Below the pieces are notes generated by a model. That model did not search any database and was not told the origin of the DNA. It was given only the letters and a program-made list of their open reading frames with translations. DNA of 64,000 nt from NCBI RefSeq assembly GCF_040537815.1, contig NZ_JBEWSZ010000004.1, positions 186,001 through 250,000 on the forward strand, in the 5' to 3' direction. How positions within the stretch are numbered: position 1 is the first letter of the stretch; every line of letters starts with the position of its first letter. This stretch comes from Mesorhizobium shangrilense. Its GTDB lineage: Bacteria; Pseudomonadota; Alphaproteobacteria; Rhizobiales; Rhizobiaceae. Positions 52,074-61,420 of the stretch are shown piece by piece. Both the position numbers and the translations under genes were made by a program.

Positions 52074-52356
52074 GGCAATGTCCAATGGGCAGGTCATCGA
52101 TCGACCCGGACTGGAGCGATCAGGGATTGCTTGCACGATTCCAACCTTTTTCTAACAGGCAACCCGATTACACTTCGTTACTGCGGTTGATATCATCAGA
52201 AGCTTTTCGGTCTTTGTGTGTCCAACGGCTGAAGCCCTCAAGTCCGGTCATGGCACGCCAGCATGGCTGGATCGCCCAGTCTCGATCCGTGCCTATGGTC
52301 GCCTCGCCTGACCGCTCTATTTCCCTGTTGTCGCATTGGTCGAATAGGAGGTTTGC

Positions 52357-52647
52357 ATGGATCGGCGATTGTTTCTGACGGGACTGATTGGTTTGGCGGG
52401 CGCGGCCACCTTGTTGAAAGTGATCCAGCCCCAAAATGCCTTGGCTGGCGTTCCCAGCGTCGAGACCGGCATTCTCGACGAGCTGGACGGGCCATCTGAC
52501 ACCATTGTCGAGCAAGATACCGCGCAACCCATTGCGGAGCCGGTCAGATACCGGCATCGGAGGCACAGGCGCGGCTGGAGACACGTTTGCCATACCTACT
52601 GGCGACGTGGTCGTCGGTACCGCCGGTGCTTCCGCCGCCGCTGGTGA
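52357..52647 (+). CDS. Small Tat-exported Arg/His/Trp-rich protein
   Basis: The 96-aa product has GGAGG 5 bases before its ATG and a twin-arginine signal MDRRLFLTGLIGLAGAATLL with cleavage near NALAGVP. The mature part has an acidic linker (ELDGPSDTIVEQD) then a highly basic tail of about 30 residues rich in Arg, His, Tyr, Trp and two Cys (RRHRRGWRHVCHTYWRR). Short rhizobial Tat proteins with such tails exist, with no function known to me. Binding to anionic surfaces or nucleic acid is a guess. Confidence 0.7.
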   Translation: MDRRLFLTGLIGLAGAATLLKVIQPQNALAGVPSVETGILDELDGPSDTIVEQDTAQPIAEPVRYRHRRHRRGWRHVCHTYWRRGRRYRRCFRRRW

Positions 52648-53001
52648 CAGGTTTCCATTTTCCAGATCGACGGTGTATCGCCTCGCGGGCGCCTGGGCTG
52701 GGCGGGATCGCGACATGAACCTGTTCTGACGGATCGGCCATGCACGGAGTGTGGCCGGCCTGATATCCGCTTGGCCGGCGCCGCCTCCCTCCCGTCAGAG
52801 GGATTTTGAAAAGGACTTCGCCAGGCAAGTCGAGCGACAAGAGAAGCAGTGGTCCGTCTCATCGCTGCCTCCGGTTCGACGTTTCGGCATGCGTGCTCAC
52901 AGACAGCAGCCTGTGCTCAGGATAGCCAGCACCACGTGTCGCGAAATCCACCTATCGAACCTTGATCGAACACCCTCTATGTTCGTGGGTGGAGACTACT
53001 C
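52648..53001. other. Intergenic region upstream of the yhaO-like gene
   Basis: This 354-base gap shows no gene with a credible start, frame and codon bias. It should hold the promoter of the nuclease-ATPase pair; no operator or repeat stands out. Confidence 0.4.
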
Positions 53002-54261
53002 ATGGCATTTCGATTCGTACACACGGCCGATATTCACCTAGACTCGCCGCTGCGTTCGCTGGCGCTGCGAAACCGCGACCTTGCCGAGCTCGTCGGTGAC
53101 GCCAGTCGGCAGACGTTTGTCTCGATCGTGGACCTTTGCCTTGCGGAACGTGTCGATGCGCTGGTCATTGCCGGCGATCTCTACGATGGCGACCAGACCT
53201 CGATGAAAACGGCGCGGTTCCTGGCGGCACAGATGACGCGTCTGCACCAGGCCGGTATCAGGGTTTTCAAGATCCGCGGCAATCATGACGCCCTGTCGCG
53301 GATATCGAAGCAGCTGGTGTTTCCCGACACGGTGACGATCTTCACTGGCCGTCCACAGTCAGTACTGCAAACGGCCGGCGGACTGGACGTCATGTTCCAT
53401 GGCTTGAGCTTCGCCAGCCCCAAGGCGCCGGACAGCCTGCTGCCCAGATATCCGGCTGCCCGCGAAGGCGCCGTCAATGTCGGCATCATGCACACCAGCC
53501 TCGCCGGATCGCCGGGTCATGATGTCTACGCGCCCTGCAGCGTTACCGACCTGCACGGCCACGGTTTTGACTACTGGGCGCTCGGGCACATCCATGTTCG
53601 CCAGGTCCATCCTGGAGCAAGCACGGTGGTGATGCCGGGAATCCCGCAGGGCAGGGACATCAACGAGGCCGGCGAGAAATCCGTCACCTTGGTGACGATA
53701 ACAGACGACCGCTCCGTCGAGATCGAGGAAAGGCTGACCAGTGTCGCGCAATTCGAGCGGGCGAGTGTCGACCTGACCGGGACGGTGGAATGGTCCGACG
53801 TCATCGGGCGCGTCCGCTCCGCGCTCGAGGAAATCCGTGGCTCCGTCAGGTCGCGCCATGCCGTGGTACGCCTCGGACTGACCGGGGCGTCGCCCCTGTC
53901 ATGGGCGCTGATCCGCGACCGGGACCTGCTGTTGGCGGAAGCAGAGCAGGCCGCGGAACAGGTGGGCGACACATGGGTGGAGAAGCTCGAACTTGACCTT
54001 GCTGCGCCCGGGACGGAAACAGCCGAGGGCATCGCGGACCCGGTTCTTGAGCTCGCTCAATCCATGCGCGCCGACGCCAGCTCGGAAGCTTTTCGTGCCG
54101 AGGCGAGGGCGCTTGTCCAGAAGATGATCGCGGATCTTCCAGCCGACGGGCGCGACTTTGCCGGAAGGGACGAGGCTGGCCTGGACCTGTTTCTCGACAG
54201 GGTGCTTGCCAACGGCGCCGACCTAGTCACGGCCCGCCTCAAGGCAGGCGGCTCGCAATGA
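53002..54261 (+). CDS. yhaO: SbcD/YhaO-like metallophosphoesterase
   Basis: The 419-aa predicted DNA exonuclease belongs to the SbcD/Mre11-like calcineurin phosphoesterases. Metal-binding motifs appear in order: TADIHLDSPL (D-x-H), IAGDLYDGD (GD), KIRGNHDALS (GNHD), a later MHTSLAG and LGHIHVRQV (GHxH). The C-terminal third is a capping domain as in YhaO. It overlaps the next gene start (ATGA). With its partner it probably forms a DNA-end-processing complex. Confidence 0.9.
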   Translation: MAFRFVHTADIHLDSPLRSLALRNRDLAELVGDASRQTFVSIVDLCLAERVDALVIAGDLYDGDQTSMKTARFLAAQMTRLHQAGIRVFKIRGNHDALSRISKQLVFPDTVTIFTGRPQSVLQTAGGLDVMFHGLSFASPKAPDSLLPRYPAAREGAVNVGIMHTSLAGSPGHDVYAPCSVTDLHGHGFDYWALGHIHVRQVHPGASTVVMPGIPQGRDINEAGEKSVTLVTITDDRSVEIEERLTSVAQFERASVDLTGTVEWSDVIGRVRSALEEIRGSVRSRHAVVRLGLTGASPLSWALIRDRDLLLAEAEQAAEQVGDTWVEKLELDLAAPGTETAEGIADPVLELAQSMRADASSEAFRAEARALVQKMIADLPADGRDFAGRDEAGLDLFLDRVLANGADLVTARLKAGGSQ

Positions 54262-57200
54262 GGCTGCGGCGCCTTGACCTCATCCGCTATGGAAAGTTCA
54301 CCGACAGGACGATCGACTTCGGCCCCAAACCGGAGTCCGGACCCGACCTTCACATCGTGTTCGGCCTGAACGAGGCCGGCAAGTCTACAGCGCTTTCCGG
54401 CTATCTGGACCTTCTGTTCGGCATCGAGGAACGGAGCCGCTACAATTTCCTGCACGAGTATGGCGCCATGCGCATCGGCGGGGTGCTCGAATTCGACGGA
54501 GCGGAGCACACGTTCACGCGCACCAAGCAACGGAATAACTCACTGTTGAACGCGACAGGCCAACCGGTGAGCGAGGTGGCTATTACCGCTCATCTCGCCG
54601 GCCTGTCGCGTGACGCCTATGCGACCATGTTCTCGCTGGACGACGAGACGCTGGAAGCAGGCGGCAAGTCGATCCTGGAATCGCGTGGCGACCTGGGCAA
54701 GTTGCTGTTCACGGCCAGCGCCGGTCTTGGGCATGCGAGTGATATTTTGAGCGCGCTCGAGGCCGAAGCGGACGGGCTGTATCGCAAGCAGGCGCACGGA
54801 ACCGAGCTTGCGCTGCTCAAGAAGCGCCTGGCTGACCTCAAGTCGCATCGGGATCAGATCGATACCTTGGCATCGACCTACGAAAGCCTTGAAGCCGACC
54901 GCTTGGACGCGGCGGAAAAATACGATCGCAACATCACCGAACGATCGGTGCTGTCGGCACGGCTCGATACCATTGCCAAATACCTTCGTGCGCGCCCGAT
55001 CCTCGCGGATATCCGGCGCAAGGCAGCCCAGCTGGCGGAACTGCCGGACATCGCTTCACCATCTCGCACCTGGACGGGCAGCGTCGCTGGGCTGATCGAC
55101 GACGACGCCAGCCTGAGAACGCGGCTGGCCGGCAACATCGACGAGGTCGACCGCCTGACGACGAAAATCGCCTCCGTCGATGTAGACGAAGTGATCCTTG
55201 CGATTTCCGAGCGCGTTCGTGGCCTGGCGGAGAGCAAAGTGCGCCATGTCTCGGCTGGCCTCGACTTGCCCAATCGCAAGATGGAGCAGCAAATCCTCAA
55301 CAACGCCGTGGCGACCTGCCTTGCAGCGCTCGGACGGTCCGCCGAACGAGATCCCACCGCGCTGCTTTTGCCCGCCGCCACTGTTGGCGCTGTCCGCACC
55401 ATGGTCGAGCAGCGATCCGGGATAGCGACCAGCCTGCGCGTCGCCCGCGACGAGGCCGCGGCGGCGCTTGATGCGCTCCAGACGGCGCGGGAGCGGGTCG
55501 GCGAGGAACGGGCCGTGCCCGAGCCCGCCAGGGCGAGGCTGGGTGCGGCCTTGTCGAAGGCGAGGTCGAGCGGGCACGCCAGCGAGATCAAGGCGGCACG
55601 CGAGGCGGAAGACGGGGGCCTGGTGCGATGGGAGGCGGCACTCGGCCGCTTGCACCCATGGTCCGGCGACGCGCAGGCGTTAGGCAGGATTTCCGTTCCG
55701 GGCACCGGGCAGATCGGCGCCTGGAAGACGCTGTCGGCGGAGCTAGGCAGGAAGAGAGCCGTCCTGTCCGAACGTCTCGCCGAATACGAGGGCAATCAAG
55801 AGTTGCTCGCGGCACGTCTCGGCGCGCTTCGCGCCTCGGTCGATGTGGCCGATGATGAAGCGGCGGCCGCGATCCGGCGATCGCGGGATGAGGCCTGGGC
55901 ACGCCATCGCGGTGTGCTTACCGGCGAAACCGCTGATGATTTCGCCGCGGCGTTGGAGCGCGACGACAGTGCCGGCGCGGGCCGGTTGGCCAGCGCGTCG
56001 GAGCTTGCCGAGATCCGGGCGACAACACGCGGCCTCGCTGAAGTCGCAGCCGACATCGCGCGTCTGCGCGAGCAATGTGCACGGGTCGACATCGACGTGG
56101 ACGCAGCCCTGTCGGACCTGCGCGCAGCGGCAAGGGGTCTGCTCGGAGACTGTCAAGAAGTGTCTCTGGAGCGCCTGATCGAACGCATCGAGGACCTTAC
56201 TTCTGGCCGCACCGATGCGCTTGCAGCCTGGGAAGAGATCGAGCTTGCCCGCAAGAAGGCCGGGCGGGCGGCCGATGAGGGCGAGCGGATACGACGGGAG
56301 CTGAGCGGAGCGCTGGAGAGCGTCGGCATCGGCGCTGAGCCCCACGACAGCCTGGAGACGATCATGGCCGTCGCCGAACTGTTCCTCGACCGGCAGCGCA
56401 AGGTGGATGCCCAGCATGCCGAGGCGCTCAAGACAGTGGGCGCTAGGGAGGAAGAGCTGGCCACAAGGCGAAGGGCCGGGGAGGTGGCGGAGCGGCGCGA
56501 GGAGGAATGGCTGGCCGGCATTGCCGAGGCGCTCAAGGGCACATGGCTGGAGAACGGGCTTTCCGCGCCTGGCGTCGGCATGGTCCTCGACCAATTGGCC
56601 GAGTTGTCCAGAAGCCTGCAGGAGCGGGACGCCATGCAACTGCGCATCGAGAAGATGCAGGCGGACAGGGACAGCTTTATTGTCGAGCTCACCGCCGTTG
56701 CCGCCGAAGCGGACGAGCCGGTTGACGGTGAAGAACCCGAACAGTTGGCGATCCGGCTTGCCGAGCGCCTGGAGCGTGCCGATCGTACGCGCGAGATGAA
56801 GGCAAACCTCGTCAACGACCTGCAACGCCTGCGGAATGCCCGCGAGGGTCTCGACGCTGAAATGTCGGCCCATGAGCGCCGCAGGAACGACGTCTTGGAC
56901 GTCTTCGGTGTTGCCACCTTGCCCGAAGTGGTGGAGCGCGACGAGCTGCTGCGCGACAGGGATCGCCTGCGCACCGCGATCGCCGAACTCGAGGAGCAGG
57001 TGGCGGCCGAGCTCGCGGTGGACGGTTTCGAAAAGGCGCGCTCGATCCTTGATGCTCTCGATTTCGACGGCCTCGCAGTCGAAAAGGCCGAAAGTGAACA
57101 ACGGCTGCTCGACCTCGACGAAGCGATAAAGCAACAGCTCATTCGGCAGACGCGCGCGGCCGACAAGTTGGACGCCATTGGCGGCGACAGTGCCGTTGCC

Positions 57201-57728
57201 CGCATCGACGCCGAAAGGCGCACTGTCCTTCTGGATATCGAGGAAAAGGCCATCCGCTACATCGAGCTTAAACTGGGAATAATGTCCGCCGGCAACGCCC
57301 TGCGCGTCTACCGCGAGCGTCACCGCTCCGGGATGATGGCACGGGCATCCGACGCGTTCGCGCTGATGACGCGCGGCCAGTACTCGGGTCTGACCACCCA
57401 ACCGGTGAAGGGCGGCGAAGTGCTCATCGCATTGCAGCGCGACGGGCAGTCGAAGGTCGCCGACGCGCTGTCAAAGGGCGCTCGCTTCCAGCTCTATTTG
57501 GCGTTGAGGCTCGCCGGATACCATGAGTTCGCACAGTTCCGGCCTTCCGTACCGTTTATCGCGGATGACATCATGGAAACCTTCGACCATGTCCGCTCCG
57601 AAGAGGTTTTCAGACTGTTTGGAGAGATGGCGAATGCTGGCCAGGTGATCTACCTCACGCATCACCAGCATTTGTGCGAGATCGCCAGGACGGTGGTGCC
57701 GGGCGTCGCGATCCACGAGCTTGGATAG
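54258..57728 (+). CDS. yhaN: SbcC/YhaN-like coiled-coil ATPase
   Basis: The 1156-aa SMC-like ATPase has an N-terminal Walker A FGLNEAGKST (near residue 37) with the AAA_27/YhaN region, a long coiled-coil middle (about 170-1000), and a C-terminal ATPase half with signature LSKGARFQLYLALRLA, Walker B PFIADDIMETFD and switch THHQH. The signature has Lys where most have Gly. It pairs with the phosphoesterase upstream, as SbcC with SbcD. Bacillus YhaN/YhaO-type pairs are implicated in DNA maintenance; a defence role is possible but not shown. Confidence 0.9.
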   Translation: MRLRRLDLIRYGKFTDRTIDFGPKPESGPDLHIVFGLNEAGKSTALSGYLDLLFGIEERSRYNFLHEYGAMRIGGVLEFDGAEHTFTRTKQRNNSLLNATGQPVSEVAITAHLAGLSRDAYATMFSLDDETLEAGGKSILESRGDLGKLLFTASAGLGHASDILSALEAEADGLYRKQAHGTELALLKKRLADLKSHRDQIDTLASTYESLEADRLDAAEKYDRNITERSVLSARLDTIAKYLRARPILADIRRKAAQLAELPDIASPSRTWTGSVAGLIDDDASLRTRLAGNIDEVDRLTTKIASVDVDEVILAISERVRGLAESKVRHVSAGLDLPNRKMEQQILNNAVATCLAALGRSAERDPTALLLPAATVGAVRTMVEQRSGIATSLRVARDEAAAALDALQTARERVGEERAVPEPARARLGAALSKARSSGHASEIKAAREAEDGGLVRWEAALGRLHPWSGDAQALGRISVPGTGQIGAWKTLSAELGRKRAVLSERLAEYEGNQELLAARLGALRASVDVADDEAAAAIRRSRDEAWARHRGVLTGETADDFAAALERDDSAGAGRLASASELAEIRATTRGLAEVAADIARLREQCARVDIDVDAALSDLRAAARGLLGDCQEVSLERLIERIEDLTSGRTDALAAWEEIELARKKAGRAADEGERIRRELSGALESVGIGAEPHDSLETIMAVAELFLDRQRKVDAQHAEALKTVGAREEELATRRRAGEVAERREEEWLAGIAEALKGTWLENGLSAPGVGMVLDQLAELSRSLQERDAMQLRIEKMQADRDSFIVELTAVAAEADEPVDGEEPEQLAIRLAERLERADRTREMKANLVNDLQRLRNAREGLDAEMSAHERRRNDVLDVFGVATLPEVVERDELLRDRDRLRTAIAELEEQVAAELAVDGFEKARSILDALDFDGLAVEKAESEQRLLDLDEAIKQQLIRQTRAADKLDAIGGDSAVARIDAERRTVLLDIEEKAIRYIELKLGIMSAGNALRVYRERHRSGMMARASDAFALMTRGQYSGLTTQPVKGGEVLIALQRDGQSKVADALSKGARFQLYLALRLAGYHEFAQFRPSVPFIADDIMETFDHVRSEEVFRLFGEMANAGQVIYLTHHQHLCEIARTVVPGVAIHELG

Positions 57729-57743
57729 GATCCACATGGGAGC

Positions 57744-57769
57744 GGCTGCGCCGGGTGAGCGGCGCAGCC
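57744..57769. terminator. Hairpin between convergent yhaN and transporter genes
   Basis: GGCTGCGCC-N8-GGCGCAGCC is a perfect 9-bp stem in the 48-base gap between converging genes. No long T-run follows on either side, so termination may be modest, but position and strength fit a two-way terminator. Confidence 0.6.
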
Positions 57770-57776
57770 ATTGTAA

Positions 57777-58946
57777 CTAGAGTTTGCAGTAAGGCGTCAC
57801 CGGCGCGATGGTGCCGAAATCCTTGGCGATCTCGTAGCCAATGCCATCGGCCGCCGCCTTGCCGACATAGGAATGGCAGAGCGTGTGGTTGTTGGAGGCG
57901 TCGACGCGGATCTTGCCTTGCGGCGCGTCGAACTCGATGGTCGGCAGTGCCTTCAGCACATCGTCGTCCTTCAGCGATCCAGCCTTCTCGGCGGCCAGCG
58001 CGTAGATGTGCAGCCCGTTATAGCCGGCCTCGCCGATGCCGTTGACCATCTTTTCCTGGCCGAACTTTTCGCGGAAGCTCGAGATGAACTTCTTGTTGAC
58101 CGGATTGTCGAGCGCCATCCAGTAAGGCTGCGGCGCATAGGTGCCGGCAGCCACGCCGGGCGGCAGGGCGTCCTTGTTGAAGACCTCGTCGAGCGGGGCG
58201 ATCAGCGGCTGCTTGATGTCGAAGCTGCGATACTGCTTGAGCTGGGTGACGGCGTCATTGCCGACGACCATCGACCAGACGACATCGGGCTTCAGCGACT
58301 TGATCTTCTGGAAGGCAGGGCCGAAATCCGTGGTGCCGAACGGATAGTAGTCCGCACCAACGATCTTGCCGCCGGCCTTCTCATAGGCCGCCGTGATTGC
58401 CTCGGTCATCTTCTGCGGCCAGGCATAGTCCGAGGCCATGATGTAGATCGTCTTGCCGAGGTTGTCGGCTACCCACGGCATCATCGGGTCGACCTGCTGC
58501 ATCGGGATCGGACCGGTGGCGACGAAGTAGCGGTTGCATTCGCCGCCCTCGAAGTTGGTCGGATAGAAGAACAGCTTCTTGGCCTTCGAGGTCACCGACA
58601 GGGTGGCGCTGCGCTCCGGCGAGATGATCGTGCCCATGATCACGTCGACCTTGTCTTCATTCAGCAGCTTGCGCGCCTTGTCGATGGAGCCCTTGGTCGT
58701 GGTCTGGTTGTCTTCGATGAACAGTTCGACCTGGCGCCCGCCAATGCCGTTGGCGGCGTTCAGTTCGGCGGCGGCGAGCTTGTAGCAATTGAGCAGCGTC
58801 TCGCCGAGGATCGCCTGCAGTCCGGTAATCGGGATCGACAGGCCGACCTTGACGGTGTCGGCGGCGCGCAGGATTGACGGCGCGCCGACCATGGCAAAAG
58901 CGGCGGCAGCGCCGCCTGATTTCAAAACAGTTCGCCTGCTTATCAT
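57777..58946 (-). CDS. Urea/amide-type ABC transporter substrate-binding protein
   Basis: The 389-aa periplasmic binding protein (Peripla_BP_5) has a twin-arginine signal ISRRTVLKSGGAAAAFAM ending near LRAADT. Mature blocks VGLSIPITGLQAILGET, FIEDNQTTTKGSIDKA and LFFYPTNFEGGECNRYF are those of UrtA/FmdD/AmiC-like proteins that bind urea or short amides. It is last in its operon, after a hairpin, an arrangement that would allow separate expression. The start is 58946; two upstream in-frame Met codons lack better ribosome sites. Confidence 0.87.
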   Translation of the reverse strand: MISRRTVLKSGGAAAAFAMVGAPSILRAADTVKVGLSIPITGLQAILGETLLNCYKLAAAELNAANGIGGRQVELFIEDNQTTTKGSIDKARKLLNEDKVDVIMGTIISPERSATLSVTSKAKKLFFYPTNFEGGECNRYFVATGPIPMQQVDPMMPWVADNLGKTIYIMASDYAWPQKMTEAITAAYEKAGGKIVGADYYPFGTTDFGPAFQKIKSLKPDVVWSMVVGNDAVTQLKQYRSFDIKQPLIAPLDEVFNKDALPPGVAAGTYAPQPYWMALDNPVNKKFISSFREKFGQEKMVNGIGEAGYNGLHIYALAAEKAGSLKDDDVLKALPTIEFDAPQGKIRVDASNNHTLCHSYVGKAAADGIGYEIAKDFGTIAPVTPYCKL

Positions 58947-59009
58947 TGTTGTGTTCCCTTCCATTCCCAAGCGCGCCCCATGCACGCCTTACAAAGCCAG
59001 TAGATTCCA

Positions 59010-59028
59010 GGCGCGCTTCAGGCGCGCC
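59010..59028 (-). other. Intercistronic hairpin before the binding-protein gene
   Basis: GGCGCGC-N5-GCGCGCC lies just after the stop of the livF-like gene. The end of that gene is partly duplicated: GGCTCTATAAGGCGCGC recurs 36 bases on as GGCTTTGTAAGGCGTGC. The hairpin could protect or separate the binding-protein message. Confidence 0.45.
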
Positions 59029-59730
59029 TTATAGAGCCAACAAGTCCTTGAGCAGGCTCTCGTCGGCGAACGCCTCTGGCGTGCCTTCATGCACGATCCT
59101 GCCCTTCTCCATCACCAGGCAGCGGTCCGCCGCCTTGAGAACGAGATCGAGATTCTGTTCCACGAGAATGATCGCGATGCCGCGCTCGCCGGCGATGCGC
59201 GGCACGAGTTCGGCGATCGACTGCACGATGTTCGGCTGGATGCCTTCCGAGGGCTCGTCGAGCAGCAGCACCGATGGCAGACCGCACAGCGCGCGGCCGA
59301 TCGCCAGCATCTGCTGCTGGCCGCCCGAAAGCGTGCCGGCGATTTGCGCTTCGCGTTCGCGCAGGATCGGGAAATAGCCGAAGATGTCGGCGGGGATGCC
59401 GCCATCGCCACGGTCCCTGGCGGCGCGGGTGCCGACCTCCAGGTTTTGCCGCACGGTGAGCTGGTTGAAAATGCCACGGCCCTGCGGCACATGCGCGATG
59501 CCCGCCCGCGCGCGGCGGAAGGCCGGCGCATTCGTCAGATCCTTGTCACCGAGAACCACAGCGCCGCCGCTCGCCCTCAGGGCGCCGGCGATGACACGCA
59601 GCAGCGTTGTCTTGCCGGCGCCGTTGCGGCCGAGCAGGCCCACGACTTCACCGGGCGCGACACTGAGGTCGATGCCGTTCAGCACCGGGAGCAGGCCATA
59701 GCCGGCCGAGATCGACACTGTCCGCAGCAT
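59029..59730 (-). CDS. Branched-chain/urea-type ABC ATPase (LivF/UrtE)
   Basis: The 233-aa ATPase has Walker A GRNGAGKTTLL (near residue 35), signature LSGGQQQM, Walker B VLLLDEPSEG and switch IILVEQNLD, all LivF/UrtE-like. It ends with LLKDLLAL. It lies 2 bases from the LivG-type gene and powers the adjacent permeases. Confidence 0.92.
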   Translation of the reverse strand: MLRTVSISAGYGLLPVLNGIDLSVAPGEVVGLLGRNGAGKTTLLRVIAGALRASGGAVVLGDKDLTNAPAFRRARAGIAHVPQGRGIFNQLTVRQNLEVGTRAARDRGDGGIPADIFGYFPILREREAQIAGTLSGGQQQMLAIGRALCGLPSVLLLDEPSEGIQPNIVQSIAELVPRIAGERGIAIILVEQNLDLVLKAADRCLVMEKGRIVHEGTPEAFADESLLKDLLAL

Positions 59731-59732
59731 GG

Positions 59733-60437
59733 TCAGCGCCTCCCCAGATAGACGTCGCGGACCATCTCGTCGGTCTCGATGTCATGGAAAGGGCCGCTTC
59801 TTAGCCGGCGCCCCTGATGCAGCACCAATGTCTCGCAGTTCAGCGCGCGTACGAAGCGGATGTCGTGTTCGACCGCGACGATCGAGAATTCGCCCTTGAG
59901 CCGCAGCAGCATCTCGGCGGTCGCCAGCGTCTCCTGCGGCGTCATGCCGGCCGTCGGCTCATCGAGCAGCAGTAGCCTTGGCTCGATCGCCAGCGCCATG
60001 CCGATTTCCAGCCATTGCTTCTGGCCGTGCGCGAGTTCGCCGGCCAGCGTGGCGGCACGGTTGGTGAGCGCGACGAGTTCCAGCAACTCACTGAGCGGGC
60101 GGACAGGCGCGGGCACGCCCCACCGCGCCACCTTGAGATTGTCTTCCACCGAGAGGCTGGGGAAGATCGACGGGATCTGGAACTTGCGAGCGATGCCGAG
60201 CCGGGCAATGCGATGCAGCGGCAGGCCAGCTATGTCGCGGCCGAGAAAACGCACGCTGCCGCTGGTCGGGCGAAGCGTGCCGGTCAACACGTTGAGGAAG
60301 GTGCTCTTGCCGGCACCGTTCGGCCCGATGATGCAGCAAAGCTCCTTGTCGCGCACGGTGAGATTCAACGCCTCCAGCGCCTGCAACCCGCCAAAGCGGA
60401 TGCCGACATTTTCGGCGTGGAGCAGGACGTCGCTCAT
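59733..60437 (-). CDS. Branched-chain/urea-type ABC ATPase (LivG/UrtD)
   Basis: The 234-aa ATPase has Walker A GPNGAGKSTFLN and Walker B LLLLDEPTAGM. Its signature is LAHGQKQWLEIG, a variant typical of UrtD and short-chain amide transporters rather than classical LivG (LSYGxQR). The ATG at 60437 overlaps the permease stop by four bases. A longer reading upstream to 60653 is out of the homologous region. Confidence 0.92.
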   Translation of the reverse strand: MSDVLLHAENVGIRFGGLQALEALNLTVRDKELCCIIGPNGAGKSTFLNVLTGTLRPTSGSVRFLGRDIAGLPLHRIARLGIARKFQIPSIFPSLSVEDNLKVARWGVPAPVRPLSELLELVALTNRAATLAGELAHGQKQWLEIGMALAIEPRLLLLDEPTAGMTPQETLATAEMLLRLKGEFSIVAVEHDIRFVRALNCETLVLHQGRRLRSGPFHDIETDEMVRDVYLGRR

Positions 60438-61420
60438 TGCGCGCGCCTCCGGCCCTTGAACAGGCTCTTCAGCCGCGCGTAGATCGACAGGATGCCGTCC
60501 GGCAGGACAAAGACGATGATGACGAACACGCAACCGAGCAGCAGTGGCCACAGGCTCGGGTTGAAGCTGCTGATGGTCTGCTGCGCGCGCTGGATGAAGA
60601 TGGCGCCCAGCACCGGCCCAAGCAGCGTGCCGCGCCCGCCGACCGCCACCCACACGATGACTTCCGTCGACAGCAGCAGCCCGGAAAGGTCGGGCGCCAC
60701 CAACCCGGCCATGCAGACATAGAGGGCGCCGGCAAGTCCGGCGATGGCGGCTGAAAGAACGAAGGTGACGAGCAGCCGCAGTGGCGCGTTGTGGCCAAGG
60801 GCTGCCGCCCGGACTTCATTGTCCTGGATGGCGGTGAGCACCGTGCCCCAGCGGCCGCGGCTGATCGACCACAGCGCCAGCACCACCATCGCGACGATGG
60901 CCGCGACGAAGATATAGGAAGGCAGGTCCTGGCTGAGATCGACATGCAGTCCGCCAACATCGAACGCGATCGGCGGGATGCCGATCAGGCCGCTGTCGCC
61001 GCCAGTGACCGAGCTCCAGGAGACCGCGGCCTGCTGGCAGATGACGCCCATGGCCAGCGTCACGATGGTGAAATAGCTGCCGCGAATGCCGCCGAAGAAC
61101 AGGAAATAGCCGATGATGGCGGCGACGAAGGCTGCACCTGCCACCGCCCCCATGATGCCGAGCAGGCTGCCGAAGGGTATGGCGTCGTTAAGCGTGACCA
61201 GCGCCATGATGTAGCCGCCGATGCCGAAGAAGGCAGCGTGGCCGAAACACAGGATGCCGGTGCGGCCCCAGAAGAAGTCGAGGCTGGCCGCAAACAGGCC
61301 GAAGATCAGCGCGTCGCGGATCACCGTGAGCTGATAGCCGTCGGCGAAGAAGGGATAGATGACGGCGAGTGCCACGCAGACGGCGAAGATCAGCAGCCAG
61401 TTGCGGTCCCGGGCGATCAT
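60434..61420 (-). CDS. Branched-chain/urea-type ABC permease (LivM/UrtC)
   Basis: The 328-aa inner-membrane protein has about nine TM helices and the BPD_transp_2 fold. FGLFAASLDFFWGRTGILCFGHAAFFG (in part) and the late VGGRGTLLGPVLGAIF are family blocks. It overlaps both neighbours by four bases. It forms the channel with the LivH-type permease. Confidence 0.92.
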   Translation of the reverse strand: MIARDRNWLLIFAVCVALAVIYPFFADGYQLTVIRDALIFGLFAASLDFFWGRTGILCFGHAAFFGIGGYIMALVTLNDAIPFGSLLGIMGAVAGAAFVAAIIGYFLFFGGIRGSYFTIVTLAMGVICQQAAVSWSSVTGGDSGLIGIPPIAFDVGGLHVDLSQDLPSYIFVAAIVAMVVLALWSISRGRWGTVLTAIQDNEVRAAALGHNAPLRLLVTFVLSAAIAGLAGALYVCMAGLVAPDLSGLLLSTEVIVWVAVGGRGTLLGPVLGAIFIQRAQQTISSFNPSLWPLLLGCVFVIIVFVLPDGILSIYARLKSLFKGRRRAQ

